A DNA stretch of 64,000 nucleotides from Streptacidiphilus rugosus AM-16 (GTDB lineage: Bacteria > Actinomycetota > Actinomycetes > Streptomycetales > Streptomycetaceae): contig NZ_JQMJ01000003.1 in assembly GCF_000744655.1 (NCBI RefSeq), positions 124,001-188,000 on the forward strand. Direction: 5' to 3'. Positions 63,961 to 64,000 of the stretch are shown piece by piece (positions within the stretch are counted from its first letter, which is position 1; every line of letters begins with the position of its first letter). The notes under the pieces are model-generated. The model was not told the origin of the DNA. It saw nothing but the letters and a program-made list of their open reading frames with translations, and made no database searches. The translations under genes were made by a program, and so were the position numbers.

Positions 63961-64000
63961 GATCGAACGGTAGCCGCTTTTTGCACTAGCAGCAATCGAG

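Overview
The window is high-GC DNA from a filamentous actinomycete of the Streptomyces / Kitasatospora / Streptacidiphilus group. Evidence for this is the GTG/TTG starts and purine-rich ribosome binding sites, BldC, WhiB and Lsr2 family proteins, actinomycete mobile-element genes (Spd proteins, FtsK-type Tra, KorSA-like GntR), and a gene order (bldC, conserved hypothetical, vdh, DUF3073, purM, purF ... purL-purQ-purS, lsr2-like, tRNA-Gly genes, purC, purD) that I know from Streptomyces chromosomes. The exact species cannot be read from the sequence.

Positions 1-6597 are the right end of a genomic island: the C-terminal part of a DISARM-type helicase (DrmA), complete DrmB and DrmC genes, and an oppositely oriented, translationally coupled pair encoding a GNAT-PIN-PUA-like protein and an ASCH protein. 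Positions 6598-24321 are a second complete element, an actinomycete integrative and conjugative element (AICE) of 17.7 kb. It is bounded by 50-bp perfect direct repeats that correspond to the 3' half of a tRNA-Phe(GAA) gene. Neither repeat carries the 5' half of the tRNA. The flank left of the first repeat carries a pair of 12-bp-spaced arm-type repeats at exactly the distance (82 bp) seen at the AICE's own right end. The simplest reading is two related elements inserted in tandem in one tRNA-Phe gene, with the intact tRNA further left, outside the window.

The AICE is almost entirely one leftward transcription unit. It starts at a divergent promoter/operator near 19.3 kb, beside the korSA-like GntR gene. 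It runs through a hypothetical gene, a WhiB protein, Spd membrane proteins, the DNA translocase Tra, further Spd-like genes, SSB, a diguanylate cyclase, a PAPS-reductase-like protein, an HNH-like protein, a primase-polymerase, a RepA-like ATPase, Xis and Int. Its right arm carries a rightward XRE regulator, then cargo of visibly lower GC: a DUF262 protein translationally coupled to a HEPN protein, a probable abortive-infection-type defence cassette. A cluster of GGGGAC/GTCCCC sites occurs between xis and repA and again near the right end.

Positions 24322-64000 are chromosomal core. First comes a run of small hypothetical, secreted and membrane proteins, a Clp-N/HTH pair with a palindromic operator, a frameshifted esterase, an M23 peptidase and a VIT1-type transporter, then tRNA-Asp and bldC. 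The purine block follows: vdh, DUF3073, purM, purF, a maleylpyruvate-isomerase-like protein, a DMT transporter, a transglutaminase-like protein, an ECF sigma factor with a SnoaL-like tail, purL-purQ-purS, an Lsr2-like protein, three tRNA-Gly genes, purC, two conserved hypotheticals and purD. One of the tRNA-Gly genes, with anticodon TCC, lacks the conserved D-loop GG and T-loop TTC, like the non-proteinogenic glycine tRNAs of staphylococci. Three copies of a ~103-130 bp palindromic intergenic element are scattered through the purine block. The right end has a SLATT protein, an IS701-family insertion that split its terminator, a frameshifted FG-GAP secreted protein, a GntR regulator, a class III aminotransferase and two GNAT acetyltransferases.
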